Positions 46,394 to 55,559 of a stretch of DNA of 64,000 bases are shown here, in pieces. Every line of letters begins with the position of its first letter. The stretch's first letter is position 1. The stretch spans positions 26,476-90,475 of the forward strand of contig DASZGL010000069.1 in the NCBI GenBank assembly GCA_035938875.1, given 5' to 3'. This stretch comes from DASZGL01 sp035938875 (GTDB lineage Bacteria; Chloroflexota; Dormibacteria; Aeolococcales; Aeolococcaceae). The translations under genes and the position numbers were made by a program. Below the pieces are notes generated by a model. The model saw only the letters and a list, made by a program, of their open reading frames with translations, ran no database searches and was not told the origin of the DNA.

Positions 46394-48007
46394 ATGTCGT
46401 GGTGGGGCTGGGGCTGGGAGGACGCAGCCCTCGACGCGGGAGCCGCCGAGGCTGTCGGCGCCACCCTGGCCTCGATGCTCGGCGTCGACGCCCCCAGGGC
46501 GCGGCCGGCGGTCGACCTCAGCGGCGTCAGCCTGCCACCGCCGCGCTTCGCCCCGCCTGTTGCGCTGCGGGTGCTGTGCAGCGACGATCGCCGCTCCCGC
46601 GCCGCCCACGCCCAGGGCAAGTCGTTTCGCGACGTCGTCCGCGCCCACGCCGGCGCCATCGAGCACCCGCCCGACCTGGTGGCCGCGCCGCGTGGCGAGG
46701 ACGATGTCGGCGCCCTGCTGGAGTGGTGCACAGCCGCCAACATCGCGGCGATCCCGTACGGCGGCGGCAGCAGCGTAGTCGGCGGCGTCGAACCCGATGT
46801 CGGCGACGGCTATGCGGGCACGGTCAGCGTCGACCTGCGCGCGCTCGGCGCCGTCCTCGATGTCGACAAGCAATCGCGGGCTGTGCGCACCCAGGCGGGC
46901 ATCCTCGGCCCCGCGCTGGAGGATGCGCTGCGCCCGCACGGACTGACGCTGCGCCATTTCCCGCAGTCGTTCGAGTTCTCCTCGGTCGGCGGCTGGCTGG
47001 CGACGCGCTCCGGAGGTCACTACGCGACGCTGCACACCCACATCGACGACTTCGTCGAGTCGTTGCGCGCCATCACCCCGCGCGGAGTCATCGAGACCCG
47101 GCGTCTGCCGGCGTCCGGCGCCGGTCCCAGCGCCGATCGCCTGCTGCTCGGCTCCGAGGGCATCCTCGGCGTGATCACCGAAGCCTGGCTCCGCGTCCAG
47201 GAGCGGCCGCGTTTTCGCGCCTCGGCATCGGTGCGATTCGCGCTGTTCGGCGACGGCGCCGCTGCGGCGCGCGCCCTGGCACAGTCGGGCATGCACCCGA
47301 GCAACTGCCGGCTGCTCGACGCCACCGAGGCGCTGATCAGCGGCGCCGGCGACGGCAGCACAGCGCTTCTCCTGGTGGGGTTCGAGTCCGCCGACCACGA
47401 CGTCGAGGCGATGATCACCCGCGCGCTCGAGCTGTGCGCAGACCACGGCGGCGAGCAGCCCGCCACGGTGCGCACCTCCAGCGGCGAGAGCGCTGAGGGC
47501 AGCGGCGACGACGGCGCCTCGCGCTGGCGCTCCGCCTTCCTCCGCGCGCCCTACATGCGCGACGCCCTGGTGACGCTGGGCTGGATCAGCGAGACATTCG
47601 AGTCGGCGATCACCTGGGACCGCTTCGCCTCGCTCCACGGGGCCGTCACCACGGCGACGCGCGAGGCGCTGACCGACGCCTGCGGGACCGGCCTGCTCAG
47701 TTGCCGATTCACCCATGTCTACCCGGACGGCTGCGCACCGTACTACACGGTGATCGCCCCAGGTCGACCCGGCTCATCGATCAGCCAGTGGCAGCAGATC
47801 AAGCGTGCCGCGAGTGAGGCGATTCTGGCCAATGGTGGCACGATCACCCACCATCACGCCGTCGGACGCGACCACCGTCCCTGGTACGACCGGCAGCGGC
47901 CCGACCTCTTCGCCGCAGCGTTGCAGGCGGCCAAGCGCCAGCTCGACCCCGCCTCGATTCTCAATCCCGGGGTGCTGATCGACCCGCGCCCTGTCAGGGG
48001 GAGTTGA
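46394..48007 (+). CDS. FAD-linked oxidase, alkyldihydroxyacetonephosphate synthase-like
   Basis: This roughly 537-residue flavoprotein resembles AGPS and D-lactate/glycolate-oxidase type VAO flavoenzymes. It begins MSWWGWGWED, typical of the bacterial family. It has the FAD-binding segment AIPYGGGSSVVGGVEPD, the HFPQSFEFSSVGGWLATRSGG motif, a C-terminal His cluster (THHHAVGRDHRPWY) near the flavin, and RQLDPASILNPGVL. A seven-codon earlier ATG (46373) is also possible. It is divergent from the aldolase gene and convergent, with a 14-base overlap, with pncA. Confidence 0.88.
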   Translation: MSWWGWGWEDAALDAGAAEAVGATLASMLGVDAPRARPAVDLSGVSLPPPRFAPPVALRVLCSDDRRSRAAHAQGKSFRDVVRAHAGAIEHPPDLVAAPRGEDDVGALLEWCTAANIAAIPYGGGSSVVGGVEPDVGDGYAGTVSVDLRALGAVLDVDKQSRAVRTQAGILGPALEDALRPHGLTLRHFPQSFEFSSVGGWLATRSGGHYATLHTHIDDFVESLRAITPRGVIETRRLPASGAGPSADRLLLGSEGILGVITEAWLRVQERPRFRASASVRFALFGDGAAAARALAQSGMHPSNCRLLDATEALISGAGDGSTALLLVGFESADHDVEAMITRALELCADHGGEQPATVRTSSGESAEGSGDDGASRWRSAFLRAPYMRDALVTLGWISETFESAITWDRFASLHGAVTTATREALTDACGTGLLSCRFTHVYPDGCAPYYTVIAPGRPGSSISQWQQIKRAASEAILANGGTITHHHAVGRDHRPWYDRQRPDLFAAALQAAKRQLDPASILNPGVLIDPRPVRGS

Positions 48008-48572
48008 GCAGCAGCTCTTCGACGGTGACCAGCTGGGCACCGGCCGCGCGCATCTCCTCGAGCGCTCGCTCGCCGTCACCGGGCTCGACGTCGACCGGCC
48101 GCACCGCATCGGCGAGCACCACCGTCTCGAACCCCGCGCGCAGTGCGTCGAGTGCGGTGGCGCGCACGCAGTAGTCGGTGGCCAGTCCACCCACGAGCAC
48201 GCGGGCGACGCCCTGGGCGCGAAGCGTTGCCGCAAGGCCGGTGCCGTCGAACCCGGAGTAGGCGTCGACCTCGGGATCCATCCCTTTGCTCACCACCATG
48301 TCGGCGATGCGGTCGATGGCCGGGGCAATCGCCGCCCCCGGTGTGGTGGCGATGCAGTGTGGCGGCCAGGGTCCCCCGCGCTCGGCGAAGCTGATGTGCT
48401 CGGCGGGATGCCAGTCGCGGGTGGCCACAACCAGGTCGGCACACGCCGCCGCCGCCACCAGAGGCTCGATCACCTCGTCGCCGGCGGGAACAGCCAGCGA
48501 GCCTCCGGGCATGAAGTCGGTCTGGACGTCGACGGCGAGCAGCGCGGTGGGGATGTGTTCCTGCCGGTTCAT
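47994..48572 (-). CDS. pncA: Nicotinamidase
   Basis: PncA deamidates nicotinamide to nicotinate in NAD salvage. The 192-residue protein shows the catalytic triad: Asp15 in VDVQTDF, Lys96 in SKGMD and Cys135 in TDYCV. The metal-binding segment RDWHPAEH is present. It is the third gene of an nrtR-pncB-pncA operon, overlapping pncB by ATGA, which supports NAD-salvage function under NrtR control. Confidence 0.95.
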   Translation of the reverse strand: MNRQEHIPTALLAVDVQTDFMPGGSLAVPAGDEVIEPLVAAAACADLVVATRDWHPAEHISFAERGGPWPPHCIATTPGAAIAPAIDRIADMVVSKGMDPEVDAYSGFDGTGLAATLRAQGVARVLVGGLATDYCVRATALDALRAGFETVVLADAVRPVDVEPGDGERALEEMRAAGAQLVTVEELLLNSP

Positions 48573-49945
48573 GCGATAACTCCTCGGTGGGTGACGTGCG
48601 CGGCGTCGCTGCCGAGCGTCGCAAGCAGTGCTTCCAGCGCAGCGCTGCGACGCAGCGGCAACGGCTGGGGATCCTCGATGCCGCGTACCGCCGAGGGCAG
48701 TCGGTCGCGCTCGGCGAGGCAGTGCCGGCGGATCTCGGCGAGCTCAGGGAGCTCGGCGCAGAGCTCACCGCGACGGATGACGGCGTGCAGCAACCGCCGT
48801 CCCGGTAGCGTCTCGGCTTCGAGTCCGAGCGTGTCACCGGCCTCGTCGCGGAACAGCTGATGGATGCCGGGGTCGTTGCGCTTCTCCTCGCTGAGCTTCA
48901 TCACCGGTTGCATGACTCCCGCGACCTCCTGGGCGACGAGCTTGTAGATGCCGCTGAGCGCAGGCGCGTCGTAGCTGGTGCCCATGCGGGTGCCGACGCC
49001 GAAGCTGTCGATGGGCGCGCCGGCGGCGACGAGGTCGCGGATGCGGTACTCGTCGAGGTCGTTGGAGGCGACGATCCGGGTGTCCTCGAATCCCTCGGCG
49101 TCGAGCTGCGCCCTGGACAGCACCGCGAGGGTGTCGAGGTCGCCGGAGTCGAGGCGGATGCCGCTGAGTCGGACATCGGTCGCGCGCGCCGCCTCGATGG
49201 CACGCTGCACGCCGCGCACGGTGTCGTAGGTGTCGACGAGAAGGACGGCGCGGTCGGGATAGTCGCGCAGGAACTGCGAGAACGCCTCGAGCTCGCCGGC
49301 CGGCCCATAGGCGAGCACGAAGTGGTGGGCCATGGTCCCGGTGATGGGAATCCCTAAGAGACGTCCCGCCACAACGGTCGCGGTTCCCTCGGCGCCGGCG
49401 ACGTACGACGCCCTGGCGACCGCCACCGCGGCCTCGGGACCGTGGTCCCGGCGCAGCGAGAAATCCCACACGTGCCGCCCCGCGGCGGCGTCAACGACAC
49501 GCGCCGCCTTGCTGGCGATGAGCGTCTGGTGATTGACCAGCGCCAGCAGCGCCGACTCCACCAGCGTCGCCTCGACGCGCGGCGCGGTGATGCGCAGCAG
49601 CGGCACGCCGGCACCGACGACGGTCCCCTCGGCGATGGCGTCGACGTCACCGCTGAAGCGCAGCCCTCGCAGGTGATCGATGAACAGCCGGCCATACGAC
49701 CCGAGCGACTCTAGGTAGGCGATGTCGGCGTCGTCAAAACGCAGCCCAATCAGATAGGCGAGCGCCTGCTCGAGGCCGGCGACAACGAGGTAGCCGCGCT
49801 GCGGCGGCAGTGTGCGCACCACCAGCTCGAAGCACACCCGCTCGGTCTGGCCGCGACGCAGAAAGGACTGCGCCATGGTCAGCTCGTACTCGTCGCAGTG
49901 CAGCGCGTATCCGTGCGTGCTCAGCGAGCGCGGCGGCAGTGTCAT
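48569..49945 (-). CDS. pncB: Nicotinate phosphoribosyltransferase
   Basis: This enzyme makes nicotinate mononucleotide from nicotinate and PRPP. The 458-residue protein has the conserved DEYELTMAQSFLRRG start, FELVVRTLPPQRGYLVVAG, ARVVDAAAGRHVWDFSLRRDHG, GTMAHHFV, and the C-terminal GIRLDSGDLDTLAV and GVGTRMGTSYDAPALSGIYKLV. The sequence fits the shorter actinobacterial/Firmicutes-type PncB. Its ATG overlaps the nrtR stop by four bases and its stop overlaps pncA. Confidence 0.94.
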   Translation of the reverse strand: MTLPPRSLSTHGYALHCDEYELTMAQSFLRRGQTERVCFELVVRTLPPQRGYLVVAGLEQALAYLIGLRFDDADIAYLESLGSYGRLFIDHLRGLRFSGDVDAIAEGTVVGAGVPLLRITAPRVEATLVESALLALVNHQTLIASKAARVVDAAAGRHVWDFSLRRDHGPEAAVAVARASYVAGAEGTATVVAGRLLGIPITGTMAHHFVLAYGPAGELEAFSQFLRDYPDRAVLLVDTYDTVRGVQRAIEAARATDVRLSGIRLDSGDLDTLAVLSRAQLDAEGFEDTRIVASNDLDEYRIRDLVAAGAPIDSFGVGTRMGTSYDAPALSGIYKLVAQEVAGVMQPVMKLSEEKRNDPGIHQLFRDEAGDTLGLEAETLPGRRLLHAVIRRGELCAELPELAEIRRHCLAERDRLPSAVRGIEDPQPLPLRRSAALEALLATLGSDAAHVTHRGVIA

Positions 49946-50673
49946 CGACGTTTCCGCGCCGGTCCGTTGGCGCCGACGACGGCCGGCTGGCGCGAACGCC
50001 GCAGGCTCCATGCCGGGCGCCGCTCGACGAACTCGTACAGCGCCGCGGGCCGTCCAGGCACGCCCTTGACGACCTCGCCGGTGCTGCGCACCAAGCCGGA
50101 ACGCTCCAGCTCGCGGCGAAAGTTGCTCGCCTCGTAGCGCACCCCGGAGATCGCCTCGTAGAGGCGGCGCGCCTGGGGCATGGTGAAGTTCTCGGGGAGC
50201 AGCCCCACGGCGATGTTCGAGTACCACAGCTTGCCGCGAAGGCGCTCGACGCCGTCGGCGATGATCCGGGCGTGGTCGAAGGCCACCGGGGGCAGCTCGT
50301 CGACCCTGAACCAGCGCGCGGTGGTCGCCTCGGCGGTGAGCACCGCGGCGTCGATGAGCGCCAGGTAGGCGATGGACGGGATCCATCCGCGGGGATCGCG
50401 ATCGGCGCCACCGTAGGACTGCAGCTGCTCGAGGTAGATGGCGCCGACGCCGGCCTTCTCGGTCAGCTTGCGCTGCGCCGTCTGCTCGGGCTGCTCATCG
50501 GGGCTCATGAAGCCGCCGGGCAGCGCCCAGCGCCCCTTGTGGGGCTCGTCGTCGCGCTCGACGAGGAGGACGTGGAGGCGGCCCTGGAGCGGGGCGAGGA
50601 CCACGGGATCGCAGGTCATCCCCGCCGGCGCCTCGAAGCCGGCCGAGTTGCGAGCGCGGAGCCGTGGGGTCAC
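49942..50673 (-). CDS. nrtR: NrtR-type Nudix transcriptional regulator of NAD metabolism
   Basis: This 243-residue protein fuses a Nudix-like domain (about 15-150) to a C-terminal winged helix (about 155-225; VGLLPENFTMPQARRLYEAI, NFRRELERSGLV, GVPGRPAALYEF). The Nudix box is degenerate (PGGFMSPDEQPEQTAQRKL) with Lys where catalytic Glu is expected. That fits NrtR regulators, which bind ADP-ribose or NAD metabolites without hydrolysis. A GTG start is favoured; a shorter ATG version would lose the first Nudix strand. It precedes pncB and pncA and is divergent from the SIMPL-domain gene. Confidence 0.88.
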   Translation of the reverse strand: MTPRLRARNSAGFEAPAGMTCDPVVLAPLQGRLHVLLVERDDEPHKGRWALPGGFMSPDEQPEQTAQRKLTEKAGVGAIYLEQLQSYGGADRDPRGWIPSIAYLALIDAAVLTAEATTARWFRVDELPPVAFDHARIIADGVERLRGKLWYSNIAVGLLPENFTMPQARRLYEAISGVRYEASNFRRELERSGLVRSTGEVVKGVPGRPAALYEFVERRPAWSLRRSRQPAVVGANGPARKRR

Positions 50674-50788
50674 GAGGACGATGCTCGCACGCCGTCGCCA
50701 CTCGCGTCGGGAACCCAGGGCGCTGGTCTCGCGTCGTCTGTGCAGGGCAGTGCCGCCGATGCGCTGCCGGGGACAGTGGAGAACGGCC

Positions 50789-51808
50789 ATGGAGACGGCG
50801 CCCGGCGGCAATCAGGCGGCGGATGGCGGGCTCGACGACCGAAGGAGCACGCGGCGACGCTGGCTGCCCCTCGCGGCTCTGGCGGGGCTGGTCGCTCTCG
50901 CCGCAGCTGGCGGCGGGGCGGTCGCGGCCGGAGTGGTGAAGCACACCGACAGCATCCCGGCCGCAGCCACTGGACCCTCGATCTACATCCCCTACGTGGG
51001 TGGGCAGGGGCAGGGCCAGGGATCATCGAGTGGCGGCGGCGGGGCGACCAATGCCTTCGCACCAGCCGTGGCCCAAGGGGGTGCTGCCGACTTCAGCAGC
51101 TCCGCCGCGCTGGGCAACTCCGCGTACCTCTACCCGTATCCGTACCAGGGCTCGTGCTCGGGCGGGGCGCCGGCGCAGGTCAGCGGACAGGTGATCACCG
51201 CCACCGGGATGGCGCGCATAGACACCGGGACGGTGACGCCGGCGTACGTGCTCAACGCCTCGGTCAACAACCACAGCTCGGGCGACCTCAACAAGGAAGT
51301 GTCCGACGTCCAGGCGCGGATCAACGCCGTCGCCGACGCGCTGGTCAAGGCCGGTGTGCCGCGGTCGTCGATCCACACGTCGAATATCAGCGTCTGGGCC
51401 AGCGGTGGCGGCAAGGGCGGCGTGGTGCCGGTGCCGCAGGTGTTGCCCGGCAACGTCAACAACACACCGGTGGTGCAGGTCAACGTCAACGCGAGCCTGT
51501 ACGCGGACCTAGGCGGCACCAGCAGCATCGACTCGGCGGTGAGCGCGGCGACCGGCGCGGGCGCCGACAACGTCAACGTCTACACCCAGGGTCCGGTGCT
51601 GACCACGCCGAGCGCAGACAAGGTCGCCGCCGCATTGACCCTGGCTGTGTCGCAGGCCAAGTCCCTCGCCGACGCCGCGTCCAAGGCTGCCGGCGTGACG
51701 CTGGGCGGCGTCCACTCGCTTTCGACGCAGCAGCCAACGCTCTGCGGTTATGGTCCCGATGGACCGCAACTCGTGGTCGCGGCTACCGTCGCCTACGACT
51801 TCAAGTAG
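50789..51808 (+). CDS. SIMPL-domain (DUF541) exported protein
   Basis: This 339-residue protein has an N-terminal membrane anchor (LPLAALAGLVALAAAGGGAVAAG) and a Gly/Ser/Gln-rich linker. A SIMPL/DUF541 domain from about residue 130 follows: GQVITATGMARIDTG, then DVQARINAVADALVKAGVPRSSIHTSNIS, then AVSQAKSLADAASKAAGVTLGGVHSLST. DUF541 proteins are periplasmic or surface proteins linked to oxidative stress or adhesion, but the function here is unknown. The ATG follows GGAGA at good spacing. It is divergent from nrtR. Confidence 0.85.
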   Translation: METAPGGNQAADGGLDDRRSTRRRWLPLAALAGLVALAAAGGGAVAAGVVKHTDSIPAAATGPSIYIPYVGGQGQGQGSSSGGGGATNAFAPAVAQGGAADFSSSAALGNSAYLYPYPYQGSCSGGAPAQVSGQVITATGMARIDTGTVTPAYVLNASVNNHSSGDLNKEVSDVQARINAVADALVKAGVPRSSIHTSNISVWASGGGKGGVVPVPQVLPGNVNNTPVVQVNVNASLYADLGGTSSIDSAVSAATGAGADNVNVYTQGPVLTTPSADKVAAALTLAVSQAKSLADAASKAAGVTLGGVHSLSTQQPTLCGYGPDGPQLVVAATVAYDFK

Positions 51809-51819
51809 CCACCAGGCTG

Positions 51820-52596
51820 CTACGCCACCGGGCGGCAGACGCGGCAGGGTCGCATCCCTGCCGCCCGGGCCTCGTCCACCGAACGGAAGTAGACGCGACG
51901 GCGCGAGGTGACGCGCCGAGCGTTGTGGCAGGTGGGGTGGCAGAAGATGCGCGTGCTGGTGCTGCCGGAAAGCCGGCGCCCGCTGCGCAGCACGTCGAAC
52001 TCCTCGGGCTGCATACCCTCGATGCGCAGGATCGCCTTCTTCGCAATCGGCCCACCGCCGCCGTAGTTGCCGATCATCCCGTCACTGCGCACCACCCGGT
52101 GGCAGGGGATGAGGTAGGGCACGGGATTGCGCGCCAGGGCGCTGCCCACGGCGCGAACCGCCGCGGGATGACCGATCTCGCGGGCCACCCACGCATAGGG
52201 ACGCACCTCACCGCGGGGAATGCGCTGGGTCATCTCCAGGACGGCGCGCTCGAACGGGGTCAGCTCGCGTAGGTCATAGCGCAACGCATGGCGCTTGTCA
52301 CCGCTGATCTGCTCGACGACCGCCGTGCTCAGCCGTTGCGGCAGCTCGTCGACGCGGTGCGCCAGCCGGCCGACACGATCGCTGAACCAGCGCTCGAAGA
52401 GCGCCGAGTCGGCGGTGCGCATGGTGCCGCTGACACCGCGGTGGTTGTGGGCCACGGCGAGCTGGCCGACGACGGTGTCGACCATCGCGTAGCTGTCGAC
52501 CGCTCCCACTGAGACGAGCACGCGGTCGGCGAGCCGCTCCGGTGCCTCGACGCGTCCGATCTCTCGCAGTGCGCGAGTCACATCCATCTCCTCCAT
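51820..52596 (-). CDS. O6-alkylguanine-DNA methyltransferase fused to C-terminal Ada zinc domain
   Basis: This 258-residue protein repairs alkylated DNA by suicide transfer to Cys. The methyltransferase domain (about 40-200) shows GEVRPYAWVAREIGHPAAVR and the active site YLIPCHRVV (Cys165). The C-terminal 50 residues match the Ada metal-binding domain: RIFCHPTCHNARR and RPCRVC, with four Cys at 219, 223, 251 and 254, one of which is the methylphosphotriester acceptor in Ada. In classical Ada this domain is N-terminal and an AraC-type HTH sits between; here the order is reversed and the HTH is absent. Its ATG overlaps the ECF sigma stop by one base. Confidence 0.9.
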   Translation of the reverse strand: MEEMDVTRALREIGRVEAPERLADRVLVSVGAVDSYAMVDTVVGQLAVAHNHRGVSGTMRTADSALFERWFSDRVGRLAHRVDELPQRLSTAVVEQISGDKRHALRYDLRELTPFERAVLEMTQRIPRGEVRPYAWVAREIGHPAAVRAVGSALARNPVPYLIPCHRVVRSDGMIGNYGGGGPIAKKAILRIEGMQPEEFDVLRSGRRLSGSTSTRIFCHPTCHNARRVTSRRRVYFRSVDEARAAGMRPCRVCRPVA

Positions 52597-53141
52597 CACG
52601 ACTCCTCGACCAGCGCAGCCCGCAGTCGCGCGAGGCCACGGTGAACATCCGCCTTGACCGTGCCAACCGGACGGCCGAGCACATCGGCCGCCTCGGCGTA
52701 TGACATTCCTCGCACGTGCCGCAGCACCACCGCCTCGCGGTGATGTCGCGGCAGCGCGACCAGGTGGCTGCGCAGCTGCGCCGCGTCGACGGCGCGCTCG
52801 GCTACCACCTCGGGTTGCAGACGTCCGTCGGCGGCGATCTCGGCGACGCCGTCGAGATGCGCGGTGGCCTGCCGGCGTCCGCGAATGTGGTTGCGCGCAG
52901 CGTTGACGGTGATGCGATACAGCCAGGCGCCGACGCGCAGCTCGCGGATGCGCTGCTCCGGATAGCGACGCAACGCGCGGTGCGCGCGCATGAAGGCGTC
53001 GACGGTGACCTCCTCGGCGTCGCCGGGGCAACCGGTGAGCGCCAGCGCCGCGGCGTAGAGGCGGTTCTGGTGACTGGTCACCAGCCGGGTGAATCCGGTG
53101 TCGAGGTCTTCGGCGAGCATGGCGGCTAGGGGCTTGTCCAT
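52596..53141 (-). CDS. ECF-type sigma-70 factor
   Basis: This 181-residue sigma factor has region 2 (HQNRLYAAALALTGCPGDAEEVTVDAFMRAHRAL) and region 4 (ALPRHHREAVVLRHVRGMSYAEAADVLGRPVGTVKADVHRGLARLR), without regions 1 and 3, typical of extracytoplasmic-function sigmas. It is translationally coupled to the MGMT-Ada gene and divergent from the AlkA gene with only three bases between start codons. No anti-sigma gene is adjacent. It probably controls an alkylation-repair regulon, which is inferred from context. Confidence 0.9.
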   Translation of the reverse strand: MDKPLAAMLAEDLDTGFTRLVTSHQNRLYAAALALTGCPGDAEEVTVDAFMRAHRALRRYPEQRIRELRVGAWLYRITVNAARNHIRGRRQATAHLDGVAEIAADGRLQPEVVAERAVDAAQLRSHLVALPRHHREAVVLRHVRGMSYAEAADVLGRPVGTVKADVHRGLARLRAALVEES

Positions 53142-53144
53142 CCT

Positions 53145-54068
53145 GTGCAAATGGAACACATCGCGGCGGGTGCCGGTTGCACCGGCGAGGTCGAGCTCGG
53201 CGGCCCCTACGACTTCGCCGCCACCGTCTCCGGGTTTCGCCGCTGGGGCGACGACCTCGTCGACCGCTGGGACGGCGCGGTGCTGCGACGCGTGCTCCCC
53301 ACCACGTTCGGCCCGGTGGCGGTGGCCTGCGAGAACGCCGGCAGCATCGCCGCGCCGCGGCTGCGCATCATCGTCGACGATCCGGCACACCTCGCCGCCG
53401 GGGTGACGGCGCTGCTGGCGACGCTGGTCCAGGCGCCGCCGGCGTTCGCCGCGCTGCGGGACAGCGACCCGGTGATCGCCCGGCTCGACGAGCTTCACCC
53501 GGGGGTACGGCCGGTGCTGCACTCGGACCTGTTCATCTCCCTGGTTCGGGCGATCAGCGCCCAGCAGGTCAACCTGCGCTGGGCGGCGACCACGCGCAGC
53601 CGCCTGGCGCTGGCCTTCGGTGAGCGCCACGAGGTCGCGGGCGGAGAGGTCATGCGGCTCGACGCCGAGCGGCTCAGCCACGTCGATCCCGCCGAGCTGC
53701 GCGCCCTGCAATTCACCACCCGCAAGGCGGAGTACATCGTCGGCGCCGCCGCCGAGGTGGCCGGAGGCGGGCTCGACCTCGAGGAGCTCCGCGGGCTCGC
53801 GGACGAAGAGGTGATCGCCCGCGTCATCCGCCTGCGGGGCCAGGGTCGGTGGAGCGCCGAGTGGCTGCTGGCGCGGACGCTGGGGCGCCCCCGGGTGGTC
53901 GCCGGCGACCTCGGGGTGCGCAAGGCGGTGCGGGCGGCCTACCGACGCGGCGGCGGCGAGCTGCCCGGGGAGGATGAGGTGCGCCGGCTGACCGCCCACT
54001 GGGGCGACGCCGCGGGTATCGCCCAGCAGCTCCTCCTCCACTCGCTGACCGAGGGCGACCTCGCCTGA
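53145..54068 (+). CDS. DNA-3-methyladenine glycosylase II (AlkA-like)
   Basis: This 307-residue enzyme removes alkylated purines from DNA. It has an N-terminal AlkA-type domain with WDGAVLRRVL. The HhH-GPD core follows: LISLVRAISAQQVNLRWAATTRSRLA-type helices, FTTRKAEYIVGAAAEVAGG, LRGQGRWSAEWLL, and the catalytic Asp region VVAGDLGVRKAVRAAY. The first codon is GTG; an ATG two codons later is equally possible. The start lies three bases from that of the divergent ECF sigma gene, so its mRNA is probably leaderless or starts inside the sigma gene. Confidence 0.92.
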   Translation: MQMEHIAAGAGCTGEVELGGPYDFAATVSGFRRWGDDLVDRWDGAVLRRVLPTTFGPVAVACENAGSIAAPRLRIIVDDPAHLAAGVTALLATLVQAPPAFAALRDSDPVIARLDELHPGVRPVLHSDLFISLVRAISAQQVNLRWAATTRSRLALAFGERHEVAGGEVMRLDAERLSHVDPAELRALQFTTRKAEYIVGAAAEVAGGGLDLEELRGLADEEVIARVIRLRGQGRWSAEWLLARTLGRPRVVAGDLGVRKAVRAAYRRGGGELPGEDEVRRLTAHWGDAAGIAQQLLLHSLTEGDLA

Positions 54069-54094
54069 GGTCCGCTCGCAGCCGCCCGGCGACA

Positions 54095-55498
54095 ATGGCC
54101 GCGATGCACGGCCGAGCGTGCGCCTGGATGGCTGCGTGCCTCGCGGTGGCGGGCTGCGGAGGGGCTTCCACGACCTCGCTCACCTCCAGCTCGACGTCGG
54201 TCTCGACCCGCTCGACGTCGACGACGCCGGCCCCACCCGCGGGCGCCTGGACGATGTATCACCGCGACCCGAGCCACACGGGCGACGATCCCAGTGAGCC
54301 GCCGTTCACCAGCCTGACCCGTGCCTGGGCGACACCGCCGCTCGACGGCGCGATCTTCGCCGAGCCGCTGGTGCTCGGATCGCGGGTTTTCACCGCCACC
54401 GAGAACGACACCGTCTACGCGCTCGACGCCGTCACCGGCGCCGTCGCCTGGACGAAGCACCTAGCCATCCCGGTGCCCAAGTCGAAGTTCCCCGGCTGCG
54501 GCGACATCGTGCCCCTGGGCATCACCAGCACCCCGGTCATCGACGTCGCCACCTCCACCATCCTGGTGGTCGCCTTCGAGGACCCCGGGGGCGACGCGCC
54601 GGGGCGCTACCACCTCGTCGGCCTCGACGTCGCCAGCGGCAACGCCCGCTTCGACCGCGACATCACCCCGGCGACGATGGACACCTCGGTGCACCAGCAG
54701 CGCGCCGCCCTGGCGCTGTCCGGCGGCGTGGTCTACGTCGCCTGGGGCGGCCTCAACGGCGACTGCGGCGCCTATCACGGCTGGATCGTGGGCTCGAGGG
54801 CCGACGGCAGCGGACCCGCCGTCCTCTACGAGTACCAGGTGCCCTCATCGGCTCGATCCGGCATGTGGGCCCCTTCCGGACCGGTTGTCGACTCCGCCGG
54901 CAGCGTTTACATGACCACGGGCAACGCCGCGTCGTCGAGCGCGTGTGACACCGGCAACACCGTCTATCGCTGGTCGCCGTCGCTCGCCGTTGCCGACTCA
55001 TGGGCTCCCAGCGACTGCATCGAGCTCAACCGCGCTGACGCCGACCTGGGCTCAGCCGGGCCGGTGCTCGTCGACAGCGGCCGGTTGTTCCAGGCGGGTA
55101 AGCAGAACACCGGCTACCTGCTGAGCACTGCGGCCCTGGGGAACTCGCCGGTGACCGTCGACATCGGCTGCAGCTCCTTCGGCGGCGACGCGGTCAATGG
55201 CTCGCTGGTCGTCGTCCCCTGCAACGAAGGGCTCGTCGGCGTGAACACATCGAGCACGCCAAGCGTCGCCTGGCGCGCCACCACCAAGGATTTCTACGGC
55301 GCCCCGATCGTCGCCGGCGGCGTGATCTGGGCGATCGGCGTCGACAAGGGCATCCTGTATGGCTTCGCCACCGACACCGGGGCGGTGATCGCCTCGGCGC
55401 CACTCGGCGGCAGCCACCACTTCGTCACCCCGAGCACCGCGGGCGGACGGCTCTTCGCATCCACCGACAATGGCATCGTCGCCTTCAGCGGAATCTGA
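54095..55498 (+). CDS. PQQ-like beta-propeller lipoprotein
   Basis: This 467-residue exported protein has a lipoprotein signal with lipobox AVAGC, a Ser/Thr-rich linker, then propeller-like repeats. They include TATENDTVYALDAVTGAVAWTKH, GGVVYVAWGGLNGDCGAYHG, VDSAGSVYMTTGN, GGVIWAIGVDKGILYGFATDTGAV and GGRLFASTDNGIVAFSG. The fold resembles PQQ/quinoprotein-type propellers, but no clear metal or PQQ site is evident. It is likely a surface-exposed binding or enzyme-like protein of unknown function, lying 26 bases after the AlkA gene. Confidence 0.78.
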   Translation: MAAMHGRACAWMAACLAVAGCGGASTTSLTSSSTSVSTRSTSTTPAPPAGAWTMYHRDPSHTGDDPSEPPFTSLTRAWATPPLDGAIFAEPLVLGSRVFTATENDTVYALDAVTGAVAWTKHLAIPVPKSKFPGCGDIVPLGITSTPVIDVATSTILVVAFEDPGGDAPGRYHLVGLDVASGNARFDRDITPATMDTSVHQQRAALALSGGVVYVAWGGLNGDCGAYHGWIVGSRADGSGPAVLYEYQVPSSARSGMWAPSGPVVDSAGSVYMTTGNAASSSACDTGNTVYRWSPSLAVADSWAPSDCIELNRADADLGSAGPVLVDSGRLFQAGKQNTGYLLSTAALGNSPVTVDIGCSSFGGDAVNGSLVVVPCNEGLVGVNTSSTPSVAWRATTKDFYGAPIVAGGVIWAIGVDKGILYGFATDTGAVIASAPLGGSHHFVTPSTAGGRLFASTDNGIVAFSGI

Positions 55499-55559
55499 CA
55501 TATGTGACGTGAAGCTGTGCCGCTGAGCGTCAACTGCCCCCACAATTGTGGCGGCCCGG

